Source: Opisthocomus hoazin (Eukaryota > Chordata > Aves > Opisthocomiformes > Opisthocomidae). From it: a stretch of 64,000 bases of DNA. Position numbers and translations under genes: made by a program. The DNA is taken from positions 10,746,823 to 10,810,822 of the forward strand of contig NC_134420.1 in assembly GCF_030867145.1 (NCBI RefSeq), in the 5' to 3' direction. This document shows positions 1-14,100 of this stretch, in pieces. Every line of letters starts with the position of its first letter. Position 1 is the stretch's first letter. The notes beneath the pieces were generated by a model. The model saw only the letters and a program-made list of their open reading frames with translations, was not told the origin of the DNA and ran no database searches.

Positions 1-849
1 AGGTAGCCATCCTTTGGGAAACAAAAAAATTATAAAAAATACAGGCAACAGATACAACTAGAGTAATCTTATCTTCTAGTTTCCAAGGAGACAAGTGACC
101 TGTATATGCTTCTCCTAACAAGTGTATCAAAGTCATATCATAGCAAGTAAAGCCATAAAAACCAAAAGTATCTCAATGCTACAGAAACAATTAGCTCCTC
201 AAAACTGAAGTTAGTCTGAAGTATAACAGCTTGGGTAGTTTGTTTACCAATACAGCTTCACTACTGGTGTCAGTTCACAAGGTTCCTTTTAACACAGCGT
301 TCACTGTAATAGATATTACCAATCTTTGTTTTAAGAAGGGAAAACACAGGCAAGAAAGGCTGCTCCAGTATGAAAGCATAGACAGTACACAACTAACTAA
401 CGATCAGGGCAGTAACCGAACTTTAGCATGCACAGGGCAAAACATCCCACGATCTGAAATCCATCCTTTTATAGTCCATCAGCAATTCTTTGAAGCAAAT
501 ATTTATGTTATATCAGCAATGCACTATTTTAGTCTTCCAGAATCTCAGGAGGATTCTGCTTTCATCCCCAGCCAAGCTCAGGAAATCCACTGGATCCCAC
601 AGTACATCGAATTATATTTTCAATGCCCTCCTAATCTACAAAAAGTAGATTGTTTTGGCAAAATGTACAATTAAACAGAGTCACTATCTTCCCCCACTTC
701 CCTATAAAGTATCACTCACACATCTACAACAGACTAGGTAAAAACTGAACTAGCTTTTTCTTGGAGAAACTGCTTCAGGTTTCTCCAGTTAAAATTTATT
801 GTCCATTCCCAGGCATCTGCACACATTCTGACTTCCTTGTGTTCCTTAC

Positions 850-944
850 CTTCATTTCTTCCGCTGTCTTTCTTCCACATATTCACTTCAGGCAGAATGC
901 TACAGGAAGATGGAGATGGTGAGCTGCAGGACTCTGGTATACTG
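850..944 (-). other. Candidate exon, minus strand, Ser/Pro-rich (unidentified)
   Basis: Read on the minus strand, a pyrimidine-rich acceptor (CTGTTCACTCACAG) is followed by 95 open bases and a near-perfect donor (GAAG then GTAAGG). The in-frame peptide of 31 residues is rich in Ser and Pro (SIPESCSSPSPSSCSILPEV, then a basic end KKDSGRNE). I do not recognise it. It could be an internal exon of an unnamed minus-strand gene reaching into the window from SYT9's upstream side, or a chance pseudo-exon. Confidence 0.3.
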
Positions 945-1736
945 CTGTGAGTGAACAGCATGAGAAGAGCAAGACTGGAGTAAGTTAAAACTAATTTCAG
1001 CCTTTCCTAATTTATCTCAGCTGACAGTAATACAAACAAACAAAGAGATCATCAAAATATATGAAAGCCCTAGATACCAGTTCTACTTTGTAACTGTGCA
1101 GCAGATGAACAGGTTCTTTGTGGTGTTTCCAAGATTAGCTTTAGAGCCTTATACTACTTGTGTGATAGAACTGGGAAAGTGGATTTAAGAGAACTGGAAT
1201 TGTTGATGGTAAGTCCCGGCATCCTAAACTTATATCTGGTTACAGGCTAAGCAAAAAACTCATGAAATGTGCTGAGAAGAAATTTTGTTTCAGGAGACAG
1301 GAAAAAAAAAGCTGGAAAGACAGTTACTTTGGATCTGACTAATAAAGCATTTGAAAATACAAATGTGTGAAGGTGTTTTGAATGCAAGCATGAGAGACAG
1401 AGCCCATGATTCTGAGGAAAACAAGAAGTCAGAGAAGCTGAACAGCAATAAGAGGGTTATAGGTCAAACTCACACATACATACAATTGCAATGCTGGCAA
1501 ACACAGGTGAAAAACATCAGCATGTAATACCAGAAACAGAATTTGCAGTGCAAAATGAATTAGCAAAAAGACACAAACAGCAATGAGAAACAGAAAATCA
1601 GGACTTCTCCAATAAGGGAAATAACAAATGCAAAAACCACAAACACATTCAATACTTGTTTTGCTTAATCTTCAAAGAAGACTAAGAGATCAGATACCAA
1701 GCACAACTGGTAATAAGAGAAAATAGAATAAAGTTT

Positions 1737-1785
1737 AAAAAAAAAAACCCCAAACAAAAACCCAACACCACACAAAAACCCCACA
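1737..1785 (+). repeat. A/C-rich simple-sequence tract
   Basis: About 50 bases made almost only of A and C (A11 then CCCCAAACAAAAACCC and CACCACACAAAAACCCC). It has no recognisable parent element. A similar shorter tract is at about 21,141-21,168. Confidence 0.75.
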
Positions 1786-3439
1786 GACTCAACCATAAAG
1801 ATATCTTATTGGAAAATATATTTAGTTATTCCTTTCTCCTTGATCCTGAAGCTGACAAAACAAGAGAAAGTAACAGAAAAAAAATCCACATTCAAGTGGC
1901 CTAGCAAACACTTAAAAGTTCCCCTACCATCAAGCAGGACTTTGATCCACTACGAACTCAACAGCAGAACTGTCACTCAGGTTCTTTTACTCACCACCTA
2001 CTTGGATCATATACTTCCCACTATTCAGGATGAGTTTCACAGCCAGCTGTAATCAGACTTCTTCCCACTACAGAATGCTACATTTTTATGCCCTTTTGTT
2101 GACATATATACATTGCTGCAAGTCTACCTCTTGACCAGTCCAGCATACATTATACTTTTATTTGCTTAGCAATTCTCTCCCTTCCAATTGTTTGCATAAA
2201 GGATAGTCTTTCAATTTGTATAGGACAGACAAATAGAGTCACAGTTCACAAGCATTTATTTTTAGAGGAAAAAGTGCTGAAGTTACCACTTTTGTACTTC
2301 CCTGTCCTCAAGGATCTCTGAGGAATTTACACAGCTCATTCACATAGCACCTCCTTGCTACTGTAAGCTCTCTCATTACACAGATAGAAAGCAAAATGAA
2401 GCAGATCAGAAATCAGATGTTCAGCCACCACGGTCCTGTGCTCACTCTTAATTCTCCTTGGAAGCACAGCCTCCCCTAATTACGAGATCCTTAGCACTCA
2501 CAGCTGTACGGTACAACCTGACACAGGTATGTGGCATCATTACAGAAACAAGATGAGAAACACAGAATGCCTGTGCTGATTTCTCTGTGACAGGGCATTT
2601 TCCAGAATTCCTGTGCTGATAAATGTTTGATGATACAGAAGATTACATAAATAGGCAGATAGACCAACCTAGATAAGAAGAGATCTGACACATACTGACA
2701 AACATGTTTTGGGGTACAAGTCTTACAGCACAGTCAGCAGAAAGGCCAAGGCAAAACTGTATTTTGTTAAGGTAAATCACGTAGCATGGAGTAAGGCTGA
2801 GCAAGGCTAAGCAAGGTTTTCAATCCTTTACATCTCATAAAAAAAAGACTGCTGCATACAGTTTAAAGAAAGGTCAGACTAGTGCAAACCTTAGCCATGG
2901 AATTCTCACTAAAACTGCTGCTTTTACAAAAGGCTCTTCTCTTTCCTACTGGCAAGCAGTAAAGCATCTGTCTATGTTCAGAAGTCCTCAAAATAAAAGC
3001 ACAGTAACAGATTCAAAACCACAAGTATACCATAAAGCTGTAAATCAAAAAGCTGCAGTATAATTTGGCTGAGAGGGTTTTTTCTTAACTATAATCAAAG
3101 CTCTTTAGGCCCGTGCCCTTTATGATTTACCAATAAGCAGGTGAGATATATTTGCAGCTGCATGTCAATCTCAATCCAACAGAAGTAAAGGACCTTCTTT
3201 ACCTGCAGTAAACTCTGTTGTGGAATTTGCTATGTTATCTCTAATTTATCCCAGGATAGCACAGGATCCCTGCAGCAGAAAGTCTTCCAGGCGTTCACAG
3301 CTGCTGGGTGCAACTCGTTAGCTTAACATCACTGAACATCATTGCCTTCAGCCACCAGCCTGATTGCTGTCCAGGCCTTAGCACTTGGACCATCTGTAGC
3401 ACTCCAGGAAACAGATATTGCCAGTCTTCTTTTCCACTT

Positions 3440-5568
3440 CTCTTTGACCTGTTTAGGAGCCTGGTTGATAGAGTCCCTTGGGAGGCAGTCCTGAAGGGCA
3501 AAGGAGTTCAGGAAGAACGCACACTCATCAAGGAGGAAGTCTTGCAGGCACAGGAACAGGCTGTTCCCCTGTGCTGAAAGACAAACCGGCAGGGAAGAAG
3601 ACCGGCCTGGCTGAACAGAGAGCTTTGGCTGGAAGTCAGGAAAAAAAGGAGAGTTTACGTACTTTGGAAGCAGGGGGAGGCCACTCAGGAGGACTACTAG
3701 GGTATCACGAGTTTACGCAGGGAGAAAGTTAGAAAAGCCAAAGCCCAGCTAGAACTTAGCCTGGCTACTGCCATAAAAGACAATAAAAAGTGTTTCTATA
3801 TATACACTAGCAACAAAAGGAGGGCAAAGGAGAATCTCCATCCTTTATTAGATGTCGGGGAAACTTAGTGACAAAGGATGAGGAAAAGCCTGAGATACTT
3901 CATGTTTTATTTGCCTCAGTTTTTAACAGCAAGGGAAGTTGTTCTCCGAACACCCAGCCCCTTGAGCAGCAAGACAGGGATGGGGAGCAGAAGGAAACTT
4001 CCAAAATCCAAGAGGAAATGGTCAGTGACCTGTTACTCCACATAGACACACACTAGCCTATGGGGTCAGGTGAGATTCACGCAACGGTGCTGAAGGAGCT
4101 GGCAGATGCGCTCACCTAGCCACTTTCCATCATCTATCAGCAGTCCTGGCTAACTGGGGAGGTCCCAGTTGACTGGAAGTTAGCTAATGTGATGTCCATC
4201 TACATAAAGGGACAGAAGGAGCATCTGGGGAACTACAGGCCTGTCAGTCTGACTCTGGTGCCAGGAATGTTATGGAGCAGATCATCTCGAGTGCGATCAC
4301 ATGGCACACACAGGACAACCAGGTGATCTGGCCTAGTCAGCATGGGTTTATGAAAGGCAGGTCCTGCTTGACTAACCTGAATTCCGTCTATGACCAGGTG
4401 ACCTGCTTAGTGGGTAAGGAAAAGGCTCTGGATGTTGTCTACCTAGACTTCAGCAAAGCCTTTGACACTGTTTCCCACAGCATCCTCCTAGAGAAACTGG
4501 CTGCTCATGGCTTGGATGAGTGTACACTTTGCTGGGTAAAAAAATGGCTGGATGGCCAGGCCCAAAGAGTGGTGAATGGAGTTAAATCCAGCTGGAGGCC
4601 AGTCATGAGTGGTGCCCTCCAGGGCTCAGTTTTGGATCCAGTCTTGTTTAACATCTTTACCAATGATCAGGATGAGGGGATTGAGTGCTGCCTCAGTAAG
4701 TTTGCAGATGATACCAAACTGGGTGGGAGTGTCAATCTGCTTGAGGGTAGGACAGCTCTGCAGGGGGATCTGGACAGGCTGGATCGATGGGCTGAGGCCA
4801 ACAGTACAAGGTTCAACAAGAGTAAGTGCCAGGTCCTGCACCTCGGTCACAACAACCCCAGACAATGCTACAGGCTTGTGGAAGAGCGGCTGGAGAGCTG
4901 CCTGGTGGAAAAGGACCTGGGGGTGCTGGTCGACAGCCTGCTGAATATGAGCCGGCAGTGTGCCCAAGTGGGCAAGAAGGCCAATGGCATCCTGGCTGGT
5001 ATCAGGAATAGTGTGGCCAGCAGGAGTAGGGAAGTGATTGTGCCCCCGTACTCAGCACTGGTGAGGCCGCACTTCGAGTACTGTGTTCAGTTTTGGGCCC
5101 CTCACTACAAGACAGACGTAGGTGCTGGTGCATGTCCAGAGAAGAGCAATGAAGCTGGTGAAGGGTCTAGAGAACAAGTCTTATGAGGAGCGGCTGAGGG
5201 ATCTGGGGCTGTTTAGTCTGAAGAGGAGGCTGAGGGGAGACCTGAAAAGCAGTTGTAGTGAGGTGAGTGTCAGTCTCTTCTTCCAGGTAACAAGCAATAG
5301 GACAAGAGGAAATGGCCTCAAGCTGCTCCAGAGGAGGTTTAGATTGGATATTAGGAAAAATTTCTTTACTGAAAGAGTTGTAAAGCTTTGGAACAGGCTG
5401 CCCAAGGAAGTGGTTGAGGCACTATCCCTGGAGGTATTTAAAAGATGTACAGATGTGGACCTTAGGGACATGGTTTCGTGATGGAATTGACAGTGTTAGG
5501 TTAATGGTTGGACTTAATGATCTTTATGGTCTCCCCCAACCTAAACGACTCTATGATTCTATGATTCT
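3440..5568 (+). mobile_element. CR1 LINE retrotransposon, 5'-truncated, long copy
   Basis: This is a 2.1-kb copy of the avian CR1 non-LTR retrotransposon in plus orientation. It begins near a phrase on securing a bad loss of frame: the region 3,440-4,270 matches the stretch between endonuclease and reverse transcriptase, broken by stops. The reverse-transcriptase segment follows at 4,272-5,186 and its C-terminal part at about 5,122-5,481. The 3' end is the usual CR1 tail, with CCCAACCTAAACGA followed by tandem ATGATTCT-like units ending at 5,568. No target duplication or poly(A) is expected or seen. The 5' edge is uncertain by up to about 150 bases, because sequence from about 3,290 could also belong to it. 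Frameshifts and stops show it is no longer mobile. Confidence 0.92.
4272..5481 (+). pseudogene. CR1 ORF2 reverse-transcriptase remnant, frameshifted
   Basis: The main open frame (4,272-5,186, 304 codons) carries reverse-transcriptase motifs. Block A appears as [13 protein letters not shown] at residues 57-69, with the first catalytic aspartate at 59. The catalytic FADD motif is at residues 144-147, followed by TKLGG. After residue about 280, near the words for [18 protein letters not shown], the frame is lost at about 5,120-5,130. The conserved CR1 C-terminal region ([20 protein letters not shown], then [20 protein letters not shown]) continues in another frame at 5,122-5,481. The protein is therefore split and is missing the upstream endonuclease domain. 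In an active CR1 this protein nicks target DNA and copies the RNA into it. Confidence 0.88.
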
Positions 5569-8500
5569 CATCACCCCCTTCAGAAAAGAGTTAAAAGTTG
5601 ACGATAACCATGTGTATGAAGTTAGCCTAGTGTATGCCCACTTGATATAAAGCATTTATTGAAATTTCTTCATAAAAGTAATCTAATCTAACAGTAGGTC
5701 TTTAAAGTGTGCTAAGATCTCACTCAGTCTAAAAATTCAACATCTGAAAACTGATTTCCCATTACAGAAGTTGTATTAACAAACTGTGCTTATAGATTAA
5801 GTCTAACCTGAGTTTTCTGCTCTGTCTACTCTGAGAACATTAACCTTCCCAGCTAAATTCTGCTGTTTACAGCTAGGATATTGCACTTAATTCACAGCAA
5901 GTCCTTTGCAAAATTAGTATTCCTATGTTTTGCAAGATGGATTATATTTTATACATACACTTCATCATCAAAAGGGTTAAATATTTTTAAAGTTCTACCA
6001 TTCATATGGTTGAAGAAACATACTTGAGCAGCTGCCTAGAAACATCCCTTCTTGAGAAGTATTTTTGAATGCATCAGTGAAAATGTGCTTAGACTGAAAT
6101 CAACCTGGATGAAAAATCACAGTAGGTATACAGCTTTTTTAATAAGCTCATCATGTGTCCACTGAGGAAGGCTGCACTACATACACATATGCTCGTTCAC
6201 TTGGATGAAATCCAGATTTTTTAAGAGATCAGCTGTCATGTAGAGATCATAGCAGGTTGACATATTTTTCAAGAGAGCACAGCACACATAGTACTCCCTG
6301 TGCTCCTCCTAAACACAGGAGCTTCTTGGAAAAATCTAGCCCTAAGGGAAGGGTGGGGATGAAGGGCTTGAGCCTTTTTCCTTATGCTCTGAAAATGTAA
6401 TGTAATTGCCCAGGGATGTGCTACACACACAAAAATATCTCTTTTATTAGTCCCATTAGTATGTACGGTGCCTTTCTGTAAAAGAGAAAAGTCATCTCTA
6501 AGCATGAAAATGTGTATATGTATATTGAGTTGTTTACGTAAATACATTATTTCTGAATGCTTTTCAATTAGATTTTTAGTTATGATTTGTACTGCTTAGT
6601 TATAAACTCAACTTATTTATTTACCAAAGTAAACGTAGAGTAAAAAGTAATAGTTATATATTGCTAGGCTAGATAGTCAAGGAGAAGGTCTGAGTTCCAG
6701 AAAACACAATAAAGAACTAAATCAGTACTCCATACACAACGACCTCAAAGTAAGGAAGAGGACAGGAGATGCTGGACTAATTAGTACTAAGGCTATGGAT
6801 CAGCATAGGAGAGGCTGGAAACCTAGAATTATAATTGGATTAGTCCTCTATTTTGGTCAAAAACTACTTGGCTGGCTACCTAGAGAATCAGGTTGGTATC
6901 ACTGGGCTAGGTTTATTACTTGGAATAAGACTCAGACCAAATTATGAACAGGGGTCAGGAAAGCAAGGGCTAAAGATGTAAGATGATGACTGATGCTAGG
7001 AATGACAAATAAGAAAAAAGTTATCTTTGGATATTTTGGAATTTTGAGTATGTTTAATCTAGACTCACTGCTTCAGCTGGACATCTTTCAGAGAACAATA
7101 TTCCAAAATGTAACTCTAATTCCAGTTCCAACCTTAGTAAGAGATGTAGCCTTCTTCCATCTGATACATTTACAGTGAAAGCACAAGTTAATGATTCATA
7201 ATTTAAATAGGAAGTACAAGTCATATGGCCAAGGATATATTCAGGCATGAGGGGAAAAAAAATCTTTAGCACTAAATCTTTGAAAGAGTTTCTAGCATGG
7301 GAAGACAAATAACAGCCCAACGGTTGTGGCTTAGACTGTAGTTAGGGACTGTCCAAGAAAGGAGAGCCTATGAAGCTGAAGTGGGCGATAGATCACTAAA
7401 GACAAACACCACCACAGGTAAAAGGATGATTGAAATGTATTAATAAGGTTAGAAGCTATACCAGACATACAACTTAGACGCACCCCATTTCAGCCCTGTA
7501 CATCTACAAAAATCCCACACGCATTTCACCCTCTCCCAGATTCTGCAGACTGAACTGTATCTTCCTCTCCAGTCTATAGCACACACTTCAGTCCCACCAG
7601 CCCCTCAAGATTAATCACTACCTTCATTCTGCCGATGCTCCCAAAATGAGAGTTGGAGGAAGCAGGGCTAAATCAGCTGTCACTGCAGTTCAGGCAAGTA
7701 CTAACTAGCCCTACGACTATATTTAGAGTTAGTTTTCGGGAAAGTTGAGAAGCAGGAGTGAGATGAATGCTGCAGGTTGAGAGCCTTCAGGGTGATGTGA
7801 GAATTATGGGACAGAGAAGTAAACATGCTGCCACTGGCTGTAACGTATGTCAAGTCCCACTGCACTGCTGAAAATTGGGATTTAGTTTAAGTACAGAGCT
7901 TGAAAAAGGAGAGCATATGCATCTGAGTGATAGATCTTGCCATGCTCACACGGCTTAAATAAGAGCTTGAAGAAATAGGAAAAAATGTAATGTCAGTCCT
8001 TCTAAAGCAGCTATGAGACTCATGGATACAGCTTAAGCTGGGACTGGTCGCAAAAAGAGAAACTCAAGAGGTGAAACTAGTCATAGACTGAACAATTTAA
8101 AATGAAGACGCACTGAAGAAACTGCAGTAAAGAAATTACTGCTCCTGCTAAAGCAGGTACAAGTAGCCTCTGGCAACAATCCGCACGAGAGGTTAGGCTG
8201 GTTTAAATTTGGGAACGGAGAGCTGGAAAGCTGAAATTAATGGTGACTCTTTAAAAGCTCACAGCGATAACATGAGGGCTGGAAGAAGCAGAGAGAATTA
8301 AGGTACCACTCTTTTTAAGACAGATACCACTTTATGCTATGGATAAGACTGGATTTAGAGTAGGATTAAATCTTAGGAAATAAGAGCCCACAGAGGGCTG
8401 ATATTGCTCCTCAAGTGCTCAGCAAGGCATAGGGCTGGTTCAGTTACCATTTTCCAACAGCATAGGCTCTGCCTTCTCAAAGATCAAGTAGATTGGGAAA

Positions 8501-10794
8501 GGTCCAAAGGCCTGGCAGAAACATCTGCCATAAAAGACTGAAACTTTAGCCTCAAGTAATGCTGTACACAAATATCACAAAAAAATATCAGTGCTTCATA
8601 AAGCAAGGAATCATCAACAACCTTCAATAAAGTGCTCTTGCTTTTACCATTTAACAGATGTCTTCATACATCTTAAATAGTGTAGATGGTAGAAAAAAAG
8701 CATTGGCTTCGATTTCAAGTACTACCTCTCTGTAATTTGTAAGCATCTCTTGAAAGGCAGACATTGTGAGGCTGAAATAGTTACAGACTTGTGCTAAGAA
8801 GCAAAAAGGGCAAGTTTTTCCTTAGAAGGGAGAAAAAAATCCATCCTCTCCCACGACAGTTTTGAACCATTTTTCCTTTTAGACAGATGACACTGCCAAA
8901 AGATGGCTAGCATTAAGATCTGAAGATGGTTGTACAACACATGAGAACTGCCTGAAATCTAAGGATTCTGTGAACTCATGAAGACGACTGATGAATGCTA
9001 TTGTTCAGGTAGAGACTGAAGAGTAAGTTAGCTTTAATTCGGCTAAAATCACATTAGTGGTTATGGTTACATCCCTTATGACTTAGTAAAGTTAACAGCA
9101 AGAAAACATACAGTAAAGACCCAGCTGTTCTCTGAAAATGCATTATAGGCCTTTTTTGTGCTTCCTAATGAGGGGGGGAAAAAAAATCACAGCATTTGTA
9201 GCACCTAACATCTCAGCAAGAAAGTTTCTATTATTATTAGTGGGAAAAAATAGGAGTTAAAGAATCTCTTGAAAAAGTGCACATGAAGAAGTCTTTCAGA
9301 ATCCATTAGATTTCCACACACAGCAGCAGATACACAGATGACAATTCTGATTCTAAAGTTTCAGTCTTTTATCTGACCCGACATGAAGATATTACAGTAT
9401 TATGACATTTTAGTCTTTTCTCTTGGCATTTACAGTTCTTCTGATGATCTACCCACCTTCTCCTCCCCAAAGTCTCTAAGTACCAGTGCTCACATTGCTT
9501 TACAATCCAGTCTACTGGAATGTAGTTATACAAACCTCACTGTTTTAAATTTCATAACAGTTTCTTTCATACTTCCAGTGCTCTTAGACTTACAGTACTT
9601 CCCCTGTATTGCTTTTTGTGTGCCCGGCACACTCTCTGTTCTACTGATTTTATTCAGAGTTGATGCTCAGCATCTTTCAGAACATAATCATATTTTCTAG
9701 ATATAGGCTCTATTATTTCCTTAGGCCTTGTTTGGTTACTGCTGTGTCTCCAAGGATTCCTTGGTTGAGATTAACATACTTCCTTCAGTATTAGGTCTCA
9801 TGCCCACATTTTTATTATTACAGGCCTGCACACACAGTGCTCAAAAAGTCAATGATGTGGCCCCACTGAGTCTCTCCTGCAGTAGCTGTAATCAGTAGCT
9901 AGGATGGACGTAGCTGTGACAACAAGTCAAGGAGAAGCAGCTTGTCACCCACTTCATCCCATGATATAGAACATCTGCTGAATCTGCTGAACTGGACATG
10001 AATGGGAATTAGCCCTTCAGCACCTCCTGAAGGAGACTACAAGCCTTACAGTTTAACTATACTTTCAGTTATCTTAGCTGTGCCCAAAGCAGAGCTATTT
10101 TACCCCATATAGCCCAGCCTCCTGAGTTCAGGTTGTCCTGAGATTAGGAACCTCTTCCACTTTTGCAAATACAACCTTTTTCAAAACATCTAGAATAACA
10201 CTTTTCCTAACCTCTATTCATTAAGCTGGTTTGGACTGCTCTGGGGGATATCAGAGATGGCTTTCAAAGAATAAATTCCAATGTTAAGGGAAGGATTGTT
10301 CAGACTTGAGATGGAGCAGCACATTTTTGGGAATAAGAACTACATTGCATATTCCTGCTATCAAGTATTCTTTCAGGTAAGTCTGCAACATCATCTGGCT
10401 GGGAAAATAAAGTCTGTACGCTATTTAAGGAAAGTGAGATATATTTGCATTGTTACCCTCACAGCATACCTATAAGTAAACTATTTTATGCCTGCCCATA
10501 GGCAAGCATAAAATGCATGAGTAAGCCTGGAAATCCTACAAAATGCTATCAATGAAAGACAAAATACTGTATCTAAATTCAACTTTGTAAAAGCCATCCA
10601 TTTCCTGAGACCATGTAAAGGTATTACGAATGATATGAGGAATGCTAGAAACTATAAAAAAGGGAGGAAAGAGATATTTGAAACTGCTTTGTGTGCAACC
10701 ATGCACCCTTTTTAAAAATATTTTTTCCATTACATCAACAAATATTATCACACTTAAGGTCTTCAGTTTAAAACAAACAAAAACCTTATAAATG
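5569..10794. other. Intergenic stretch, nothing recognised
   Basis: 5.2 kb of AT-rich sequence between two CR1 copies. The longest frames (105 codons at 9,383-9,700 plus; about 90 codons minus at 6,269-6,547 and 7,054-7,320) show no domain. No repeat family or RNA gene was identified. Confidence 0.6.
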
Positions 10795-11130
10795 CTTATA
10801 AATATCTGAAGGGTGGGTGTCAGGAGGATGAGGACAAACTCTTTTCAGTGGTGCCCAGCAACAAGACAAAGGGCAACGGGCACAAACTGAAGCATAGGAA
10901 GTTCCGTCAGAACATGATGAAGAACTTCTTCCCTCTGAGGGTGATGGAGCAGTGGAACAGGCTGCCCAGAGGGGCTGTGGAGTCTCCTTCTCTGGAGATA
11001 TTCAAGACCCGCCTGGACAAGATCCTGTGCAGCCTGCTGTAGGTGACCCTGCTTCGGCACGGGGGTTGGACTAGATGACCCACAGAGGTCCCTTCCAAAC
11101 CCTACCATTCTGTGATTCCGTGATTCTGTG
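10795..11130 (+). mobile_element. CR1 3'-end fragment
   Basis: A plus-strand CR1 fragment of about 335 bases. It carries the ORF2 C-terminal codons (10,848-11,042: NFFPLRVMEQWNRLP, then a stop after CSLL) and the 3' UTR with GGGGTTGGACTAGATGACC. It ends in TGATTCCGTGATTCTGTG at 11,130. This is a different CR1 subfamily from the long copy at 3.4-5.6 kb, with a different C-terminus and a GTGATTCT-type tail. It is truncated at its 5' end, as is usual. Confidence 0.9.
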
Positions 11131-14100
11131 AAAAATCTGCAAACTGTAGTATATTTATTATGTTGCCTTAGATTTACAAGTATATCAAAAAGCCACAAAT
11201 TCCACAAGGAAATTAAAGTTTAAGTTAACATGGAGACCTGAGTGGAACAGTAAGCATTATGTATACTGAACTGAATCCTCACTAATATTTGCTTAAGTAA
11301 AACAAGGTGTATTGGAGAGGCCTACCTGTTATGTTTCACTTCTTCCCCTGACAAAAATAATGAAGGTATTATTCTGTGCACCTATGGAATTATAAAGAAT
11401 TGGTCTGGCTGGTGTTTTAGAATATTTAATCCCTTTACATCAGCAAAGGGATTCATCGGCAGAGAAAGCGGGCAGCAGAGTGAATACTGTAATCTTTTTC
11501 TTTAAAAACGCAATTGGCACAGAAATTGTCCATTTTACTCAGGAGGATGCAATTACATTTCAGCTTTCATGTAAAGCTAGCTTCGTGAAATTGAAAAGCC
11601 TGTGTATGAACAGAAACATAACAGCAGGGAAAAAACAAAGACTATAGCTGGCTATGGATCATTTCTCCTTCTCCACATGGTTTGAGGGAAAAATAGCTGG
11701 ATACACTGGGTGAAGCCAATCTGCAGTAAGCAAGCTCATATCAGCCCTGCTGACCAAACGGCAACAAGGAGTCTAGGACTGAAGAGTTCAGACTCCCAGG
11801 GAAAGCAGATAATCAACCCTTCATGTCTTTAAGTAAAGATTTTATGAGCTGCACAGGAGAATAAAATACTCCACAAAAAAACAATGACAAAAAAGATAGA
11901 GAAACAGGAAGTCACCTTAGGCCTCGAAAGAGGAAGAAGAATCTTCCTAGTCAACCCAAATCCAGCAGCTGGGACTAGAACAGATAAGCCCCACTCATCC
12001 CTTATTCTGCTGAAGCCTTTGAGAGACTGCAACGCAAATTGCCACAAACATTTTAACTGAACAAGTTTCTACAAGTTTCTGTAAGGAAATGTCAATCTAT
12101 TTGATTGGTTTAGGAATGTTAAAAAGAAAAATAAACTTTCTGAGAGAATGCGGAAGAAAAAAATTTAAAAGGTAGGTCTTTCTTCCTTCCTCTCAGCTGG
12201 ACAGAGCAAAACCAGCTGTGAGTAAACTCACATAGGAGGTATCAGGCATTTGATTCAGAGTGCTCTCTTCCAAAGATGTGTTCCAACTGCCAAAGTCTTT
12301 GGCTAAATGAAGACAGTCCCATTTTTATTAGCAAAACCAAAAAACCCAAACCACTCTGAATAAAGCATGTTTTCTGCCCACACTGGAACAGAAGTTATCA
12401 TGAAATTCCTCAAAATTTCACAAAATTGGAAAGACATTTCTCATCCAACTCTTGTTGTACCATAATGAACAGAAGGAAAGTTTGAATTCAGATACAAACT
12501 ATAAATACAACTTTAAGGTCAGAAACTGTCAGCTTAAGAAGTCACACTCCGATTATGTAAGGCTACAGTAAGTTAATTAACATTTATTAAGCGATGTTAG
12601 TTCCCAATGTGAGAAGCAGCAAATCAAGTCCGAAGACTGTTTCTACATTCACACACATACAGCTTATGTTGTGACACATAACTGACTGCAAATCTTGACC
12701 TGTTAATTATTGAGGTCTTTACCATATGTTTTTAAATACTTTGATCAAATGTTAAAGAACTCCTGTAACAGACAGATGTGCATTTGGAAAAAGCATGGTG
12801 CTCACATTTTATCAGAATTTCTCCTTGTTTTATGAGTATCAAGTTCTCAGGCAGAAGAAAAAGTTCAAAGATCCTTTTGATTAATATCTTAAAAATGTCT
12901 AGTTGCTATCAATGATAAGATTAAATATCCATACCCTTGCTATTTGGCATGTTGGCCAAGAAAAAGCAAAGTTATTACCAATAACTTCTTTGTTAAGTAA
13001 AGTAGTGGAATTTAAGTCACCTTTGACAGTTCAGTGAGGAGAACTATGAATAAAAAATCATATCACGCTTTTCTTAGTTTGCTTACATTTGTACTGTGAT
13101 AAAGTATACACTGAAAAGTATGCATACCTGTCTGGTTTAATAATTTTGTACTTTTTAAGTAAAAACAAAAGAGAAAGTGTGATAAGTTCAGAATGTCCAT
13201 TGTGTGATTTGGAAGGAGGAACTGTAAAGGTTTCATCTCCTAATTCTTTGGTTCAATGCAGCAGTGCAGTACTGAAGTGAATCCTTGCAGGATGTTGATG
13301 TGAATGAAATAAGTTTGTTTCCAAGGGAAGTGAAATATGCTCCAGCTACCCACTAAATGCTCTGCAACCGCAGTGGGAGTTTGAAACCCTGTGTGGTTCA
13401 TTGGTCAGTTTTGAACTGCATTTATAAATGGAAACCTATGGTCCAAAGGACCAGATGAGATCCATCTTGAACTGAAATCCTCAGACCACACATAGAAAAA
13501 CAAATCTCAGCACCAGCTACTGCAATCTACTGAAATGTTCCTGTTGCATTGAATAACATCAGATACAGGCACCCATGCAGATTACTTTGCTTTTACCCAA
13601 TTTTAAGAGTGACGGCTGTTATACAGTGTAAAGCTAGTCACCACAGTCTTCACAACAAATTTGGTGGGAATTGCACTGGCTGCTAAATGGTCTGAGATGG
13701 GCTGCTTTTGAAACAATTAAGATAAGCTTTTATGTTTTGTCTAAGCTTAACATATATTCAACAGCAACTGCAAAGGTATGCTTATTTATGAAAGAAAAGA
13801 GGTTTTAAATTTAAATACATTCTTGCTAAACTAAACCACTTCTAAGACATCAAGACAAAATGCTTTTTCATGCTTTGCATTAACGACAAAAATGCGTTGC
13901 TCACTTGAATGTCTTCCTTGCCCGGTTATATAGCCTTCTATTGCATAGAAAACTGCATTTTCGTTACTATTCGTTGAGTTGCTTATATTTTGTCCCACTT
14001 TTCTATGTAATCATGCTCATCTTCTATTTAAAGAAGCCTCATCTTCTGTTTAATGAAGTCAGAAAACCTAACAAACTTTTCCATAGTCAAAAGATCATTT

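Larger units (their letters stand above)
1..3439. other. Upstream stretch, no recognised gene
   Basis: AT-rich DNA. Apart from the candidate exon at 850-944 and the A/C tract at 1,737-1,785, only chance frames are seen (longest 147 codons at 231-674, plus, unrecognised). Bases 1-480 read like AT-rich 3'-UTR-type sequence on the minus strand, but without a clear signal. About 3,290-3,440 may belong to the following CR1. Confidence 0.5.

Noticed and set aside
231..674. 147-codon plus-strand frame at the left edge
   Set aside because: No domain recognised and the sequence looks like untranslated AT-rich DNA.
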